Assembly (NCBI RefSeq): GCF_003201105.1
Contig: NZ_QICJ01000013.1
Location: forward strand, 62,001 to 126,000
From: Dyella sp. AtDHG13
Lineage (GTDB): Bacteria > Pseudomonadota > Gammaproteobacteria > Xanthomonadales > Rhodanobacteraceae
DNA length: 64,000 nucleotides
Reading direction: 5' to 3'
Part shown: positions 26,327 through 34,927 of the stretch, in pieces
Position numbering within the stretch: the stretch's first letter is position 1
Layout of the letters: every line of letters begins with the position of its first letter
Notes under the pieces: model-generated
The model's database searches: none
What the model was told of the DNA's origin: nothing
The model's input: only the letters and a program-made list of their open reading frames with translations
Translations under genes and position numbers: made by a program

Positions 26327-26432
26327 GCTTGTTGGAGGGTCGTGTAAACATGTGTGGCTTGGATTGCCGCATCGTTCTTCCCCGTTGGCCGCGGGCATCG
26401 CACGTTGGCCACTCACGTTTCGAGGATTCGCG

Positions 26433-27074
26433 ATGATTTCCGTCTGTCTCGTTGACGACCAGAACCTGGTTCGCCAGGGCGTCCGTTCACTGTTGGACCT
26501 GGCGGAGGACATCCGCGTGGTGGCCGAGTGCGCCGATGGCGCCCAGGCCGTGCAGGACATTCCGCGGGTGAAGCCCGACGTGGTGCTGCTGGACCTGCGC
26601 ATGCCCAACATGAGCGGCCTGGAAGTGCTGCAGGCGCTGTCCGCCCGCAACGAATTGCCGCCCACCATCATTCTCACCACCTTCGACGACGACCAGCTGG
26701 TGCTGCAGGGCCTCAAGGCCGGCGCCCGCGGCTACCTGCTCAAGGACGTCTCGCTGGAGCAGCTGGTGGAAGCCGTCCGCACCGTCGCCGCCGGTGGTTC
26801 GCTGGTCGCCCCCATGGTCACGCAGCGCCTGCTGGCCGGCGTGGGCCGCATGCAGAACCAGTTCACCAGCCTGGAGCAGCCCGACCCCCTGACCGAGCGC
26901 GAGACCGAGATCCTGCGCCTGCTGTCCGGCGGCTATAGCAACAAGGAGATCGCCAACTCCTTGAAAGTGGCGGAGGGAACGGTGAAGAACCACGTTTCCA
27001 ACATCCTCTCCAAGCTGGGCGTGCGCGACCGCACGCGCGCCGTGCTGAAGGCGCTGGAGCTGGGCATCGTCTGA
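26433..27074 (+). CDS. LuxR/NarL-family response regulator
   Basis: A 213-residue regulator. The receiver domain has the acidic pair of CLVDDQ, phospho-acceptor Asp54 in VVLLDLRMP, the Thr of ILTTFDDD, and the Lys of YLLKDVS. The LuxR helix-turn-helix is at about 145-210 (PLTERETEILRLLSGGYSNKEIANSLKVAEGTVKNHVSNILSKLGVRDRTRAV). It is the partner of the DesK-like kinase just upstream. The target genes are unknown; the SRPBCC/GyrI gene 240 bp downstream is an obvious candidate. The start follows a CGAGGA ribosome site. Confidence 0.93.
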   Translation: MISVCLVDDQNLVRQGVRSLLDLAEDIRVVAECADGAQAVQDIPRVKPDVVLLDLRMPNMSGLEVLQALSARNELPPTIILTTFDDDQLVLQGLKAGARGYLLKDVSLEQLVEAVRTVAAGGSLVAPMVTQRLLAGVGRMQNQFTSLEQPDPLTERETEILRLLSGGYSNKEIANSLKVAEGTVKNHVSNILSKLGVRDRTRAVLKALELGIV

Positions 27075-27311
27075 CCGACGGGCTTTGCCCCGCGGGGCCT
27101 TGCGTGGCGCCATTCGCGGGCGTCTGGAAGGCCCCCGTCGGGCAGTCTTTACGGCTGGATAGCGTTCGGGCGCGCGAGCAAGTAGTATCGGTGGCTTCGG
27201 CGCTGGCCGACCCCCGTTCATGCAGTGATTCTTCGGGAATCTCCCGTGGCGGGCCGGTCTCCGGCGACTGCCCTTGTGCCGTATACAGAGAGACGTGCGG
27301 AGAATCCCGGA

Positions 27312-28667
27312 ATGATGCGTGTTCTTGAATTTATTGTTGCCCTGATCATTGTCGCGGTCGCGGCAGTGGTGGTGGGCGTGGTGATGCCCGGCAACGGTCA
27401 TATCGAACGATCGTTGGTCATCGGCAAGGACATGCGTCAGGTCTATGACGTGCTGAGCAACTACCGCCGCTTCCCGGAGTATTCCGAGCAGCGCGATGCC
27501 GACCGCAACATCAAGTTCGACTTCTCCGGCAAGGCCTATGGTCCGGGCGCCGAGATCAGCTGGGCCAGCGACGACGGCAAGGTCGGCAATGGCAAGTTCA
27601 CCATCGCCTCGGCCGATCCGAGCTTCGACAAGGTCGACTCGACCGCCAAGAAGGCCACCATCGTGTGGAACGTCGACAACGACTGGCGCGGCAACGACAA
27701 GCACTTCACCATCGACCTGGAACGCAACGGCAGCCGCGGCCAGCTCACCAAGGTGACCTGGTCGTATGACGTCGACTACGGCTGGAACCTGATCAACCGC
27801 TATTCCAACCTCTACATCCATGGCGACCCGGACGTGTTCGTCCAGGCCACCCTGAACAACCTGCAGAACGTGCTGGCCGGCGTGCAGAACGTCGACTACA
27901 CCAAGCTGATCCCGTACATCGAGCAGACCCAGCCGACCCCGGTGCTGGTGGTCTCCACCTCGATCGAGCGCAAGGGCGGCCTCGAGGCCCTCGATGACGC
28001 CACCAACAAGGCCATCGGCCAGATCCAGGCAGCCGCCAAGAAGCTGGGCGTGAGCACCACCGGTCCGCGCATCATCTACACCACCAACTACGGCGACCAG
28101 ACCTACACCTTCGACGTGGCCATGCCGATCAGCGCCACCAGCCTGACCGTCGCCGGCCAGAGCGTGGAACTGGCCGCCGCCAAGTCGCCCGACCTGAATG
28201 CGCCGGCTTCCGCCAGCACCAGCGGCGACGCCGCCAATGCCAACGCCGGTGGCGACAACGCTCCGGGCGGCCATGACCGCTTCGGCCGCCTGATCGTCGA
28301 CAACGACGTGCGTGCCTTCCTCGCCTTCGGTGGCCCGGCCCTCAAGGCCGTGTGGAACGGCACCGCCGCCGGCGTGCCGCAGACCCGCGACCTGATGAAG
28401 GCCTACGCCCAGACCCACGGCTACAAGTTCGACGAAGTGGTGAACCGCTTCTACGACATCGAAGCCAAGCCGGAAGTGAAGCAGGGCGACGAAGTGAAGC
28501 AGTACGCCGAGTACGACGTGTACCTGCCGCTGAGCTGGGCTCCGGACCAGACCCCGGAACAGGCTGCCGGCATCAAGCCGCCGACGCTGGACGATGGCAG
28601 CGAGCAGGCTCCGGCCTCCTCGGGCACCGCCGCCGCTCCGGCCAGCGCCGCCAGCACCGGCAAGTAA
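27312..28667 (+). CDS. Membrane-anchored SRPBCC domain protein with GyrI-like C-terminal part
   Basis: A 451-residue protein. One membrane anchor (EFIVALIIVAVAAVVVGVVM) is followed by an SRPBCC (polyketide cyclase/START-like) domain at about 30-185: IERSLVIGKDMRQVYDVLSNYRRFPEYSEQ is the typical first helix. From about 200 there are two GyrI-like halves (PVLVVSTSIERKGG and the later TRDLMKAYAQTHGY with a closing YDVYLPLSW), joined by an Ala/Ser/Asn/Gly-rich linker, and a Pro/Ala tail. SRPBCC and GyrI domains both bind hydrophobic or cationic small molecules, so this looks like an envelope ligand-binding protein. Almost all codons end in C or G, stronger than in its neighbours, suggesting high expression. 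Confidence 0.8.
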   Translation: MMRVLEFIVALIIVAVAAVVVGVVMPGNGHIERSLVIGKDMRQVYDVLSNYRRFPEYSEQRDADRNIKFDFSGKAYGPGAEISWASDDGKVGNGKFTIASADPSFDKVDSTAKKATIVWNVDNDWRGNDKHFTIDLERNGSRGQLTKVTWSYDVDYGWNLINRYSNLYIHGDPDVFVQATLNNLQNVLAGVQNVDYTKLIPYIEQTQPTPVLVVSTSIERKGGLEALDDATNKAIGQIQAAAKKLGVSTTGPRIIYTTNYGDQTYTFDVAMPISATSLTVAGQSVELAAAKSPDLNAPASASTSGDAANANAGGDNAPGGHDRFGRLIVDNDVRAFLAFGGPALKAVWNGTAAGVPQTRDLMKAYAQTHGYKFDEVVNRFYDIEAKPEVKQGDEVKQYAEYDVYLPLSWAPDQTPEQAAGIKPPTLDDGSEQAPASSGTAAAPASAASTGK

Positions 28668-28690
28668 GTCGCCCCGGCGACATGCATCGG

Positions 28691-28722
28691 AAAGGCCCTT
28701 CCTCGCGAAGGGCCTTTTCATT
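28691..28722 (+). terminator. Rho-independent terminator after the SRPBCC gene
   Basis: Stem aaaggccctt / aagggccttt with a 7-base loop, followed by a T-rich tail (ttttcattt), 24 bases after the stop codon. It separates the SRPBCC gene from the ABC transporter operon. Confidence 0.9.
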
Positions 28723-28837
28723 TGCGGGCCCTGGATCGCCCGGTTCCGGCGAACTTTTCGGTTACAGTGCGGGTCGACCTTGCTGGCTTCGCCCGCACGT
28801 CGCGCGCAGCACATGCACGCCACCGACTCCACAGGAC

Positions 28838-29770
28838 ATGATCGAAACCGAACAGCTCACCCGCCGCTATGGCGCCCTCACGGCCGTGGACTCGCTGAGC
28901 TTCCGCGCCGAACCGGGACAGGTGCTCGGCCTTCTGGGCCCCAATGGCGCCGGCAAGACCACCGCCATGCGCATGATCGCCGGTTTCCTCGCGCCCAGCT
29001 CCGGCACCGCGCGCGTGTGCGGCTACGACGTGCGCAAGGAACCGCTGAAGGCGAAGCGCGCGCTGGGCTATCTGCCCGAAGGCGCGCCCAGCTACGGCGA
29101 GCTGACCGTGCGCGAGTTCCTTACCTTCATCATCCGCATGCGCGGGCTGCAGCGCGACGAAGGCGCGCGGCGCTTCGAGCGTGTGGTGGGCGGGCTGCAG
29201 CTGGAAGGCGTGCTCGACCAGTGCATCGACACCTTGTCCAAGGGCCTCAAGCGCCGCGTGGGCCTGGCGCAGGCCATCGTGCACAACCCGCAGGTGTTGA
29301 TGCTGGACGAACCCACCGACGGCCTCGATCCGAACCAGAAGCACACCGTGCGGCAACTCATCGACCAGATGGCGCGCGATCGCACCATCCTCATCTCCAC
29401 GCATCTGCTGGAAGAAGTGCACGCGCTGTGCAATCGCGTGGTGATCATCGCCAACGGCCGCCTGATGGTGGACGCGACGCCGGCGGAACTCGAATCGCGC
29501 TCGCGCTATCACGGCGCGGTGTCGTTCAGCGCGCCGGGCAGCGGCGTATCGCAGGAGATGCTGGGGCGGCTGCCGCAGGTGGCCTCGATCGAGGTCGATC
29601 CGATGGATGGCCGCATCACGGTGTTCCCGCGTCCGGGCGAACGCATCCTGGAGCCGGTCGAAACCCTGCTGCGCCAGCAAGGGCTGGAGGTGTCGGAGAT
29701 CCAGCTGGAACGCGGTCGGCTCGACGAAGTGTTCCGCCAGATCACCACCGGCGCGGAGAACAGGGAATGA
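28838..29770 (+). CDS. ABC transporter ATP-binding protein (GldA/CcmA-like)
   Basis: A 310-residue ATPase of the ABC-2 exporter class. The Walker A motif is LLGPNGAGKTTAMRM near residue 36. Instead of the usual LSGGQ the signature reads LSKGLKRRVGLAQA near 138, which is typical of GldA-like proteins. Walker B is VLMLDEPTDGLDP near 160, and the H-loop is ISTHLL near 188. The C-terminal 90 residues form the extra domain of this subfamily. Its stop overlaps the next start by four bases (ATGA), so it is translationally coupled to the permease. Confidence 0.92.
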   Translation: MIETEQLTRRYGALTAVDSLSFRAEPGQVLGLLGPNGAGKTTAMRMIAGFLAPSSGTARVCGYDVRKEPLKAKRALGYLPEGAPSYGELTVREFLTFIIRMRGLQRDEGARRFERVVGGLQLEGVLDQCIDTLSKGLKRRVGLAQAIVHNPQVLMLDEPTDGLDPNQKHTVRQLIDQMARDRTILISTHLLEEVHALCNRVVIIANGRLMVDATPAELESRSRYHGAVSFSAPGSGVSQEMLGRLPQVASIEVDPMDGRITVFPRPGERILEPVETLLRQQGLEVSEIQLERGRLDEVFRQITTGAENRE

Positions 29771-30501
29771 GCCCGATCGCAGCGGTGACGCGCCGCGAGT
29801 TGCGCAGCTACTTCGTGACGCCCGTGGCGTACGTGTTCCTGGTGATCTTCCTGGTGCTGTCGGGCATCCTCACGTTCTACGCGGGCGATTTCTACGAGCG
29901 GAACCAGGCCGATCTGCAGCCGTTCTTCGTGATGCATCCGTGGCTCTACCTCGTGCTGGTGCCCGCGGTATCCATGCGCATGTGGGCGGAGGAGGCCAAG
30001 GGCGGCACGCTGGAGCTGTTGCTGAGCCTGCCGCTGACGCTGACGCAGGCGATGCTGGGCAAGTTCTTCGCCGCATGGATCTTCATCGGGCTGGCGCTGG
30101 TGCTGACCTTTCCGATCTGGATCACCGTGAACTATCTCGGCTCGCCGGACAACGGCGTGATCCTCGCCGGCTACATCGGCAGCTGGCTGATGGCGGGCGC
30201 GTTCCTGGCCATTGGCGCCTGCCTTTCGGCGGTGACGCAAAGCCAGGTGGTGGCGTTCGTGCTCACCCTGGTGGTGTGTTTCCTGCTGATCCTGGTGGGA
30301 CAGCCGCAGGTCATGGAGTTCTTCCAGGGCGCCTTGCCGCGCAAGCTGGTGAACGCGCTGGCGCACCTGAGCATGGTGCGCCACTTCGAGGCGATTTCCC
30401 GCGGCGTGCTGGACCTGCGTGACCTGCTGTACTTCCTGGCCACCATGGCCGCGTGGCTGATTGCCGGCGTGCTCACGCTCGACCTGAAGCGGACGCCATG
30501 A
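29767..30501 (+). CDS. ABC-2 type permease (GldF-like)
   Basis: A 244-residue permease with six predicted membrane helices: YVFLVIFLVLSGILTFYAG at the start, then LYLVLVPAVSMRMW, AAWIFIGLALVLTFPIWI, GSWLMAGAFLAIGACL, VVAFVLTLVVCFLLILVG and a C-terminal FLATMAAWLIAGVLTL. The conserved MRMWAEEAKGGTLELLLSLPLT is the ABC-2 coupling region. Same arrangement as GldF of gliding bacteria and NosY-like permeases. It overlaps both neighbours by four bases. The cargo is unknown, and a gliding role is not implied since the other Gld genes are absent. Confidence 0.9.
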   Translation: MSPIAAVTRRELRSYFVTPVAYVFLVIFLVLSGILTFYAGDFYERNQADLQPFFVMHPWLYLVLVPAVSMRMWAEEAKGGTLELLLSLPLTLTQAMLGKFFAAWIFIGLALVLTFPIWITVNYLGSPDNGVILAGYIGSWLMAGAFLAIGACLSAVTQSQVVAFVLTLVVCFLLILVGQPQVMEFFQGALPRKLVNALAHLSMVRHFEAISRGVLDLRDLLYFLATMAAWLIAGVLTLDLKRTP

Positions 30502-32396
30502 GCATGAAGCGCATCCATTTCAGCCGCCGTGCCGTGTTGCTGGCCGCGCTCGCCGCGCTGGCCGGGTTGTTCGTCGTGTTCGTGCTCACCAGCAGCCGCT
30601 GGCGCATGGGGCGGGTGGACCTGACCTCGGACAAGCTCTACACGCTCACGCCCGGCACGGTCCATATCGTGGAAGGGCTGCACGCGCCGCTGCGCTTGAC
30701 GCTGTATTTCTCTAGCCACGCCACCCGCGACATGCCGCAGTGGCGCAGCTACGAACAGCGCGTGGCCGAGATGCTGCAGGAGATGGTGGCGCGCGCGCAT
30801 GGGCGGCTGCGACTGCAGATCGTCGATCCCGTACCGTATTCCGACGACGAGGCCAGCGCCGAGGGCTATGGCTTGTCGCCGATCAATGGCGGCACCAATG
30901 GCGAGCGCGTGTTCTTCGGCCTGGTAGGCAGCACGCTGCCCGGCGATGCCGACGGCGGCGAGACCAGCCACCTGCCCAAGCGGGTGCAGGCGATTCCGCT
31001 GTTCGACCCCTCGCGCGAAACCTTTCTCGAATACGACATCGCCAAGCTGCTCTACGAGCTGGACCAGCCGTCGAAGCCGCACATCGGCCTGATCAGCAGC
31101 CTGCCGGTGCAGGGCAATCCGGTGATCGGCGAAGAGCCCTGGACAGTCATGCGCCAGCTGGGGCAGCAGTTCGACGTCCGCACGCTCGATCCGTCCAGGC
31201 TCAAGCACATCGACAGCGACATCAAGGCGCTGCTGGTGATCCATCCCAAGCACCTGCCGGCGGATGCGCTGTACGCCATCGACCAGTACGTGCTCAACGG
31301 CGGGCACCTGGTGGTTTTCGTGGACCCCGTGGCCGAGATGGACAACACGCCGTTCGTCGACAGCAACGGCGTCACCGACGATCACAACTCCAACCTGTCG
31401 CGGCTGTTCAACGCCTGGGGCGTGCTGTACGACCCACAGAAAGTCGTGCTCGACCGCTCGCGCGCCTTGCGCATCGAGCTGGCGGACAACAGTTCCAGCA
31501 ATCACCCGGCCATGCTGGGCCTGGGGCAGCAGGAGCTCAATCACGACGACGTGATCACCGCCAGCCTGCAGCGCATCAACGTGTCCAGCGTGGGCTATTT
31601 CGACTTGGCGCCGGGCACGCTCTCGCGCCTCACGCCGCTGCTGCAGTCGACCACCGACGCCGAGGTGGTGCCCAGCCAGCGCGTGCGCGAATCGATCAAC
31701 AACCCGGCGGCCTTGCTGGAGAGCTACAAGCCGGACAACACCCATTACGTCATTGCCGCGCGTGTGCGCGGGCCCTTCGCCAGCGCCTTCCCCGAGCATG
31801 CGGGTGACAAGGGATATCGGGCGAGCGCGGACGGCAATGCCGAGGTGATCCTGGTTGCGGACACCGATCTGCTGAGCGACCGCCTGTGGGTGTCCTACGC
31901 GCAGAGCCTGCTGGGCCAGCCGCAGCTGAGCGCGATCGCCAACAACGGCGATCTGGTCACCAATATCGCGGACAACCTGAGCGGCTCGTCCGCGCTATTG
32001 TCGATCCATGGCCGCGTGAGTTCGCAGAGGCCGTTCACGCGCGTGCTGGCCTTGCGCGGCGCGGCCGACCAGAAGTTCCTGGCCAAGATGCAGGAGCTGC
32101 AGCGCGAGCTGACCGTGACGCGCACGCGCCTGAGCGAACTGCAGCCGGCCAAGGCCAGCGGGCGGGGCGATTCCACCACGCCGGAACAGCGCGCGGAAAT
32201 CGAGCAGTTCCTGCAGCGCCAGCTGGAGGTCAACAAGGAGCTGCGCGATGTGCAGCACCAGTTCAACGCCGACATCGACGCGCTGGGCCTGCGCCTGAAG
32301 TTCATCAACATCGTGCTGGTGCCGGCCCTGGTCACCCTGGTGGGCCTGCTCTATGGATGGCGTCGTTCGCGGCGCAATCGCCGGCGGCGTGCGTGA
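30498..32396 (+). CDS. GldG-like ABC-type auxiliary membrane protein
   Basis: A 632-residue protein with one N-terminal helix (AVLLAALAALAGLFVVFVL), a large extracytoplasmic domain and a C-terminal helix (FINIVLVPALVTLVGLLYGWRR), as in the GldG/YhiI-type ABC_transp_aux family. The segment after the first helix (VDLTSDKLYTLTPGTVHIVEGL) is a family hallmark, and a coiled coil (MQELQRELTVTRTRLSELQPAKAS) precedes the last helix. Its start overlaps the permease stop by four bases. The three genes form one transporter complex, whose substrate is not known; gene neighbourhood suggests an envelope or respiratory-chain role. Confidence 0.9.
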   Translation: MSMKRIHFSRRAVLLAALAALAGLFVVFVLTSSRWRMGRVDLTSDKLYTLTPGTVHIVEGLHAPLRLTLYFSSHATRDMPQWRSYEQRVAEMLQEMVARAHGRLRLQIVDPVPYSDDEASAEGYGLSPINGGTNGERVFFGLVGSTLPGDADGGETSHLPKRVQAIPLFDPSRETFLEYDIAKLLYELDQPSKPHIGLISSLPVQGNPVIGEEPWTVMRQLGQQFDVRTLDPSRLKHIDSDIKALLVIHPKHLPADALYAIDQYVLNGGHLVVFVDPVAEMDNTPFVDSNGVTDDHNSNLSRLFNAWGVLYDPQKVVLDRSRALRIELADNSSSNHPAMLGLGQQELNHDDVITASLQRINVSSVGYFDLAPGTLSRLTPLLQSTTDAEVVPSQRVRESINNPAALLESYKPDNTHYVIAARVRGPFASAFPEHAGDKGYRASADGNAEVILVADTDLLSDRLWVSYAQSLLGQPQLSAIANNGDLVTNIADNLSGSSALLSIHGRVSSQRPFTRVLALRGAADQKFLAKMQELQRELTVTRTRLSELQPAKASGRGDSTTPEQRAEIEQFLQRQLEVNKELRDVQHQFNADIDALGLRLKFINIVLVPALVTLVGLLYGWRRSRRNRRRRA

Positions 32397-32495
32397 GTTT
32401 TTGCGCGGGCGGTGATGTGTCGCAGGCACGTGCCTTGGGCACGTCCGCGCGGCGTATGATGGGCGTTCGCCGCTGACCGGGGGCAGGTCTGTTCG

Positions 32496-33359
32496 ATGAT
32501 GGCAAGCGTGCTCAAGTGGATCGTGCCCTGGGAGTTCTCCTGGGTTTTCCTGCTGTCCTTCGTCGCCTTCGGCGTGCTCTATGTCCGCGGCTGCCGTCGC
32601 CTGCACGTGAGCGCGGGCCGACGCCTGTCGTTCTGGGTCGGCATGGCGATGATCTACGTGTCCCTGCACACGTACCTGGATTATTTCTTCGAGCATGAGT
32701 TCTTCATGCATCGCATCCAGCAGATCGTGCTGCACCATCTGGCGCCGCTGCTGATCATCGCTTCGTATCCGGGCACGGTGCTGCACAAGGGGCTGCCGTT
32801 CCGCTGGCGCCTGCGCCTGTTGCGGCCGGTGCGGCGTTCGTGGCCGTGGCGAGCGGCGAGCGCGGTGTGGTGCAACCCGGCGGTGGCCACGGTGGTGTTC
32901 GTGGCCTTCATCCTGATGTGGCTGGTGCCGTCCATGCAGACGCTGGCGATGCTGGACTGGCGTGTCTACCGCTTCATGAACTGGTCGATGCTGGCGAGCG
33001 GGTTCACCTACTGGTGGCTGGTGCTCGACCATCGCCCGCGTCCGCCGGGCCGCATGACGCCTGGCCTGCGCGTGCTGTCGCCGGGCATCACCATGACGCC
33101 GCAGATCCTGGCCGGCGCCATCGTGACGTTCTCCAAGCAGGACCTGTATCCCATCTTCGAAATCTGCGGCCGCGCGTTCACCTTCAACGTGCTGACGGCG
33201 CAGCTGGTGGGCGGCGTGATCATGTGGGTGCCGGCGGCGCTGATCGAATCCGCCGGCGGACTGCTGGCCATGCGCCAATGGCTGCGCCTCTCGCGCAGCG
33301 GACGCATCCGCCGCAAGCCGTGGCCGGCGCGTCGCTCCCCGGCGACCGTGCAGCAGTGA
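32496..33359 (+). CDS. CtaG-family cytochrome c oxidase assembly factor (caa3 type)
   Basis: A 287-residue integral membrane protein with about seven helices and the His-rich segment YFFEHEFFMHRIQQIVLHHLAPLLI near residue 65, followed by WRVYRFMNWSMLASGFTYWW and GRMTPGLRVLSPGITMTPQILAGAIV. It matches the CtaG/caa3_CtaG family, which helps insert copper into the oxidase CuA/CuB centre. Together with the PCu(A)C and SCO1 genes on the opposite strand just downstream it makes a copper-oxidase assembly cluster. About 100 bp separates it from the GldG-like gene. Confidence 0.85.
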   Translation: MMASVLKWIVPWEFSWVFLLSFVAFGVLYVRGCRRLHVSAGRRLSFWVGMAMIYVSLHTYLDYFFEHEFFMHRIQQIVLHHLAPLLIIASYPGTVLHKGLPFRWRLRLLRPVRRSWPWRAASAVWCNPAVATVVFVAFILMWLVPSMQTLAMLDWRVYRFMNWSMLASGFTYWWLVLDHRPRPPGRMTPGLRVLSPGITMTPQILAGAIVTFSKQDLYPIFEICGRAFTFNVLTAQLVGGVIMWVPAALIESAGGLLAMRQWLRLSRSGRIRRKPWPARRSPATVQQ

Positions 33360-33377
33360 ACGAGTAAAACGTCGGCG

Positions 33378-33839
33378 TCAGTCGCTCGCGCTGGTGGCGT
33401 TGGCGGGACGCGCGACAAAATCGGCGTCCAGCGTGCTGCCATCGCTGAAAGTAAGCGTGACCTTGACCTTGTCGCCGACATTCACCGGCGCCGTGGCCTG
33501 CATCAGCATCAGGTGGTAGCCGCCCGGTGACAGTTCCGCCTTGCCATGCGCAGGCACTGGCAGTTCGTCGACCATCGCCATGCGGCTGACGCCGCCTTCC
33601 GCGCTGCTCTTGTGCAGCATGGCGCTGCCGTAACGCGCGCTGCGCGCGCCACGCAAAAGGGCGGGCTGGTCGCCGGTGTTTTCCAGCGTGACGTAGGCGC
33701 CGGCCGGAAGATCGCCCGGCAGCACGCGTATCCAGGCCTGGCTTGCGCGGATGTGTTCGGCTTCCGTCGCGTGCGCGGCGAAGGCGGCCAGCAGGCCGGC
33801 GGCAAGCAGGGGCAGGGTGCGGGTAACGCGAAAGTTCAT
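33378..33839 (-). CDS. PCu(A)C periplasmic copper chaperone
   Basis: A 153-residue protein with a signal peptide ending AAHATEAE. The mature domain carries the complete copper-binding motif of the family: His in AMLHK, ten residues, Met in SRMAM, 21 residues, then HLM, exactly H(M)x10Mx21HxM. It delivers Cu(I) to the oxidase CuA site, often together with SCO1. Its start overlaps the stop of the SCO1 gene by four bases (ATGA), so the two are coupled. Confidence 0.95.
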   Translation of the reverse strand: MNFRVTRTLPLLAAGLLAAFAAHATEAEHIRASQAWIRVLPGDLPAGAYVTLENTGDQPALLRGARSARYGSAMLHKSSAEGGVSRMAMVDELPVPAHGKAELSPGGYHLMLMQATAPVNVGDKVKVTLTFSDGSTLDADFVARPANATSASD

Positions 33840-34474
33840 GATGGGCTTCCCAGGCTCAGCAGCAGGTGCAGGTCGTGGACCATGTCGTCCTGCGAGTTGC
33901 TCGGCGTGGCGAGCAGGCGCGCCTTGCCCTTGCCGTCGAACACGTAGATGGCCGAGCTGTGGCTGACCTCGTATTGCCCGTCGGCGCGATCGGGCTCGCG
34001 GGTGAAGGCGGAACGGTAGCGCTTGCTCAGCGCCTCGATGTCGCGCGCCGGGCCCGACAGTCCCACCGCGCGCGGATCGAAGGCATTGACGTAGGCATGC
34101 ATGACCTCGGGCGTGTCGCGCGCCGGGTCCACGCTGACGAACAGGATGCGTGCGCCGTCGGCCAGCGGCCCCAGCCGCTGCATCACCACGTGGAGCTGGG
34201 CCAGGGTCAGCGGGCAGACGTCCGGGCAGTGCGTGTAGCCGAAATACAGCAGCACGACCTTGCCGCGATAGTCCTGCGCGCCGACGCGCTTGCCGTGGTC
34301 GTCGACCAGCTGGAAATCCAGGTCGGGCATGTGGTCGGACACATTGGTGAGCCTCCACTCGATGCCATCGTCGCGATGGCAACCGGCGAGCAGCAGCACG
34401 CCCAGCGTCAGCATCAAGAGCATCAGCCAGCGGCGGCTGCGACAAAGCTTCATGCGAGAATCGATGGGAATCAT
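33836..34474 (-). CDS. SCO1/SenC family copper-binding lipoprotein
   Basis: A 212-residue thioredoxin-like protein. The N terminus is a lipoprotein signal (LMLLMLTLGVLLLAGC; lipobox LAGC). The copper site is complete: YTHCPDVCPLTL gives CxxxC near residue 85, and YEVSHSSAIYVFD supplies the third ligand His near 175. SCO proteins load or reduce CuA in cytochrome oxidase. The downstream gene is the PCu(A)C chaperone and the opposite-strand neighbour is CtaG-like. A second ATG at 34453 is a possible start. Confidence 0.94.
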   Translation of the reverse strand: MIPIDSRMKLCRSRRWLMLLMLTLGVLLLAGCHRDDGIEWRLTNVSDHMPDLDFQLVDDHGKRVGAQDYRGKVVLLYFGYTHCPDVCPLTLAQLHVVMQRLGPLADGARILFVSVDPARDTPEVMHAYVNAFDPRAVGLSGPARDIEALSKRYRSAFTREPDRADGQYEVSHSSAIYVFDGKGKARLLATPSNSQDDMVHDLHLLLSLGSPS

Positions 34475-34534
34475 CGCATCAGCATACGACACTGGCTGCC
34501 CGGTCGGAGCCCTGCCACACGAGGACCCACGCCC

Positions 34535-34921
34535 ATGCGACAACCTGCCTTCGCCACCGGCCTGCTGGTCGGCCTGACCGGCGCCAGCGCGGTCGCGTTC
34601 GGCGCTTTCGGAGCGCACGCCCTGCGCGGCGTGCTCGATGCACGCGGTATCGAACTCTGGCACACGGCCGTGAGTTACCACTTCTGGCATGCGCTTGCGC
34701 TTGCCTTGACCGTGGTGGAGACCAAGGGACGTGCCGCGAGCGTTGCCGTGATCGCCTACGTCATCGGCATCGTGGTTTTTTCAGGCAGCCTTTATGCGCT
34801 GGCCCTTGGCGCGCCGCGCTGGTTCGGCGCGATCACGCCGGTGGGCGGCGTCACCTTCATCGTCGGCTGGATCGCGCTGGGCATCGGGCTGGCGGGGCGC
34901 GCCAGCCACGACGGATCCTGA
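34535..34921 (+). CDS. DUF423 family membrane protein (YgdD/TMEM256-like)
   Basis: A 128-residue protein with four helices: ATGLLVGLTGASAVAFGAFGAHAL at the N terminus with the family signature GAFGAHALR, then WHALALALTVVE, VAVIAYVIGIVVFSGSLYALAL and ITPVGGVTFIVGWIALGI. The ITPxGGxxFxxGW sequence is diagnostic. DUF423 proteins are conserved inner-membrane proteins of unknown function. It is divergent from the SCO1 gene. Confidence 0.92.
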   Translation: MRQPAFATGLLVGLTGASAVAFGAFGAHALRGVLDARGIELWHTAVSYHFWHALALALTVVETKGRAASVAVIAYVIGIVVFSGSLYALALGAPRWFGAITPVGGVTFIVGWIALGIGLAGRASHDGS

Positions 34922-34927
34922 GGGGAC

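Noticed and set aside
27075..27311. Possible promoter or small gene between the response regulator and the SRPBCC gene
   Set aside because: A frame of about 70 residues exists but has no motif, and no convincing -35/-10 pair was found. The region must hold the SRPBCC promoter, but I cannot place it.
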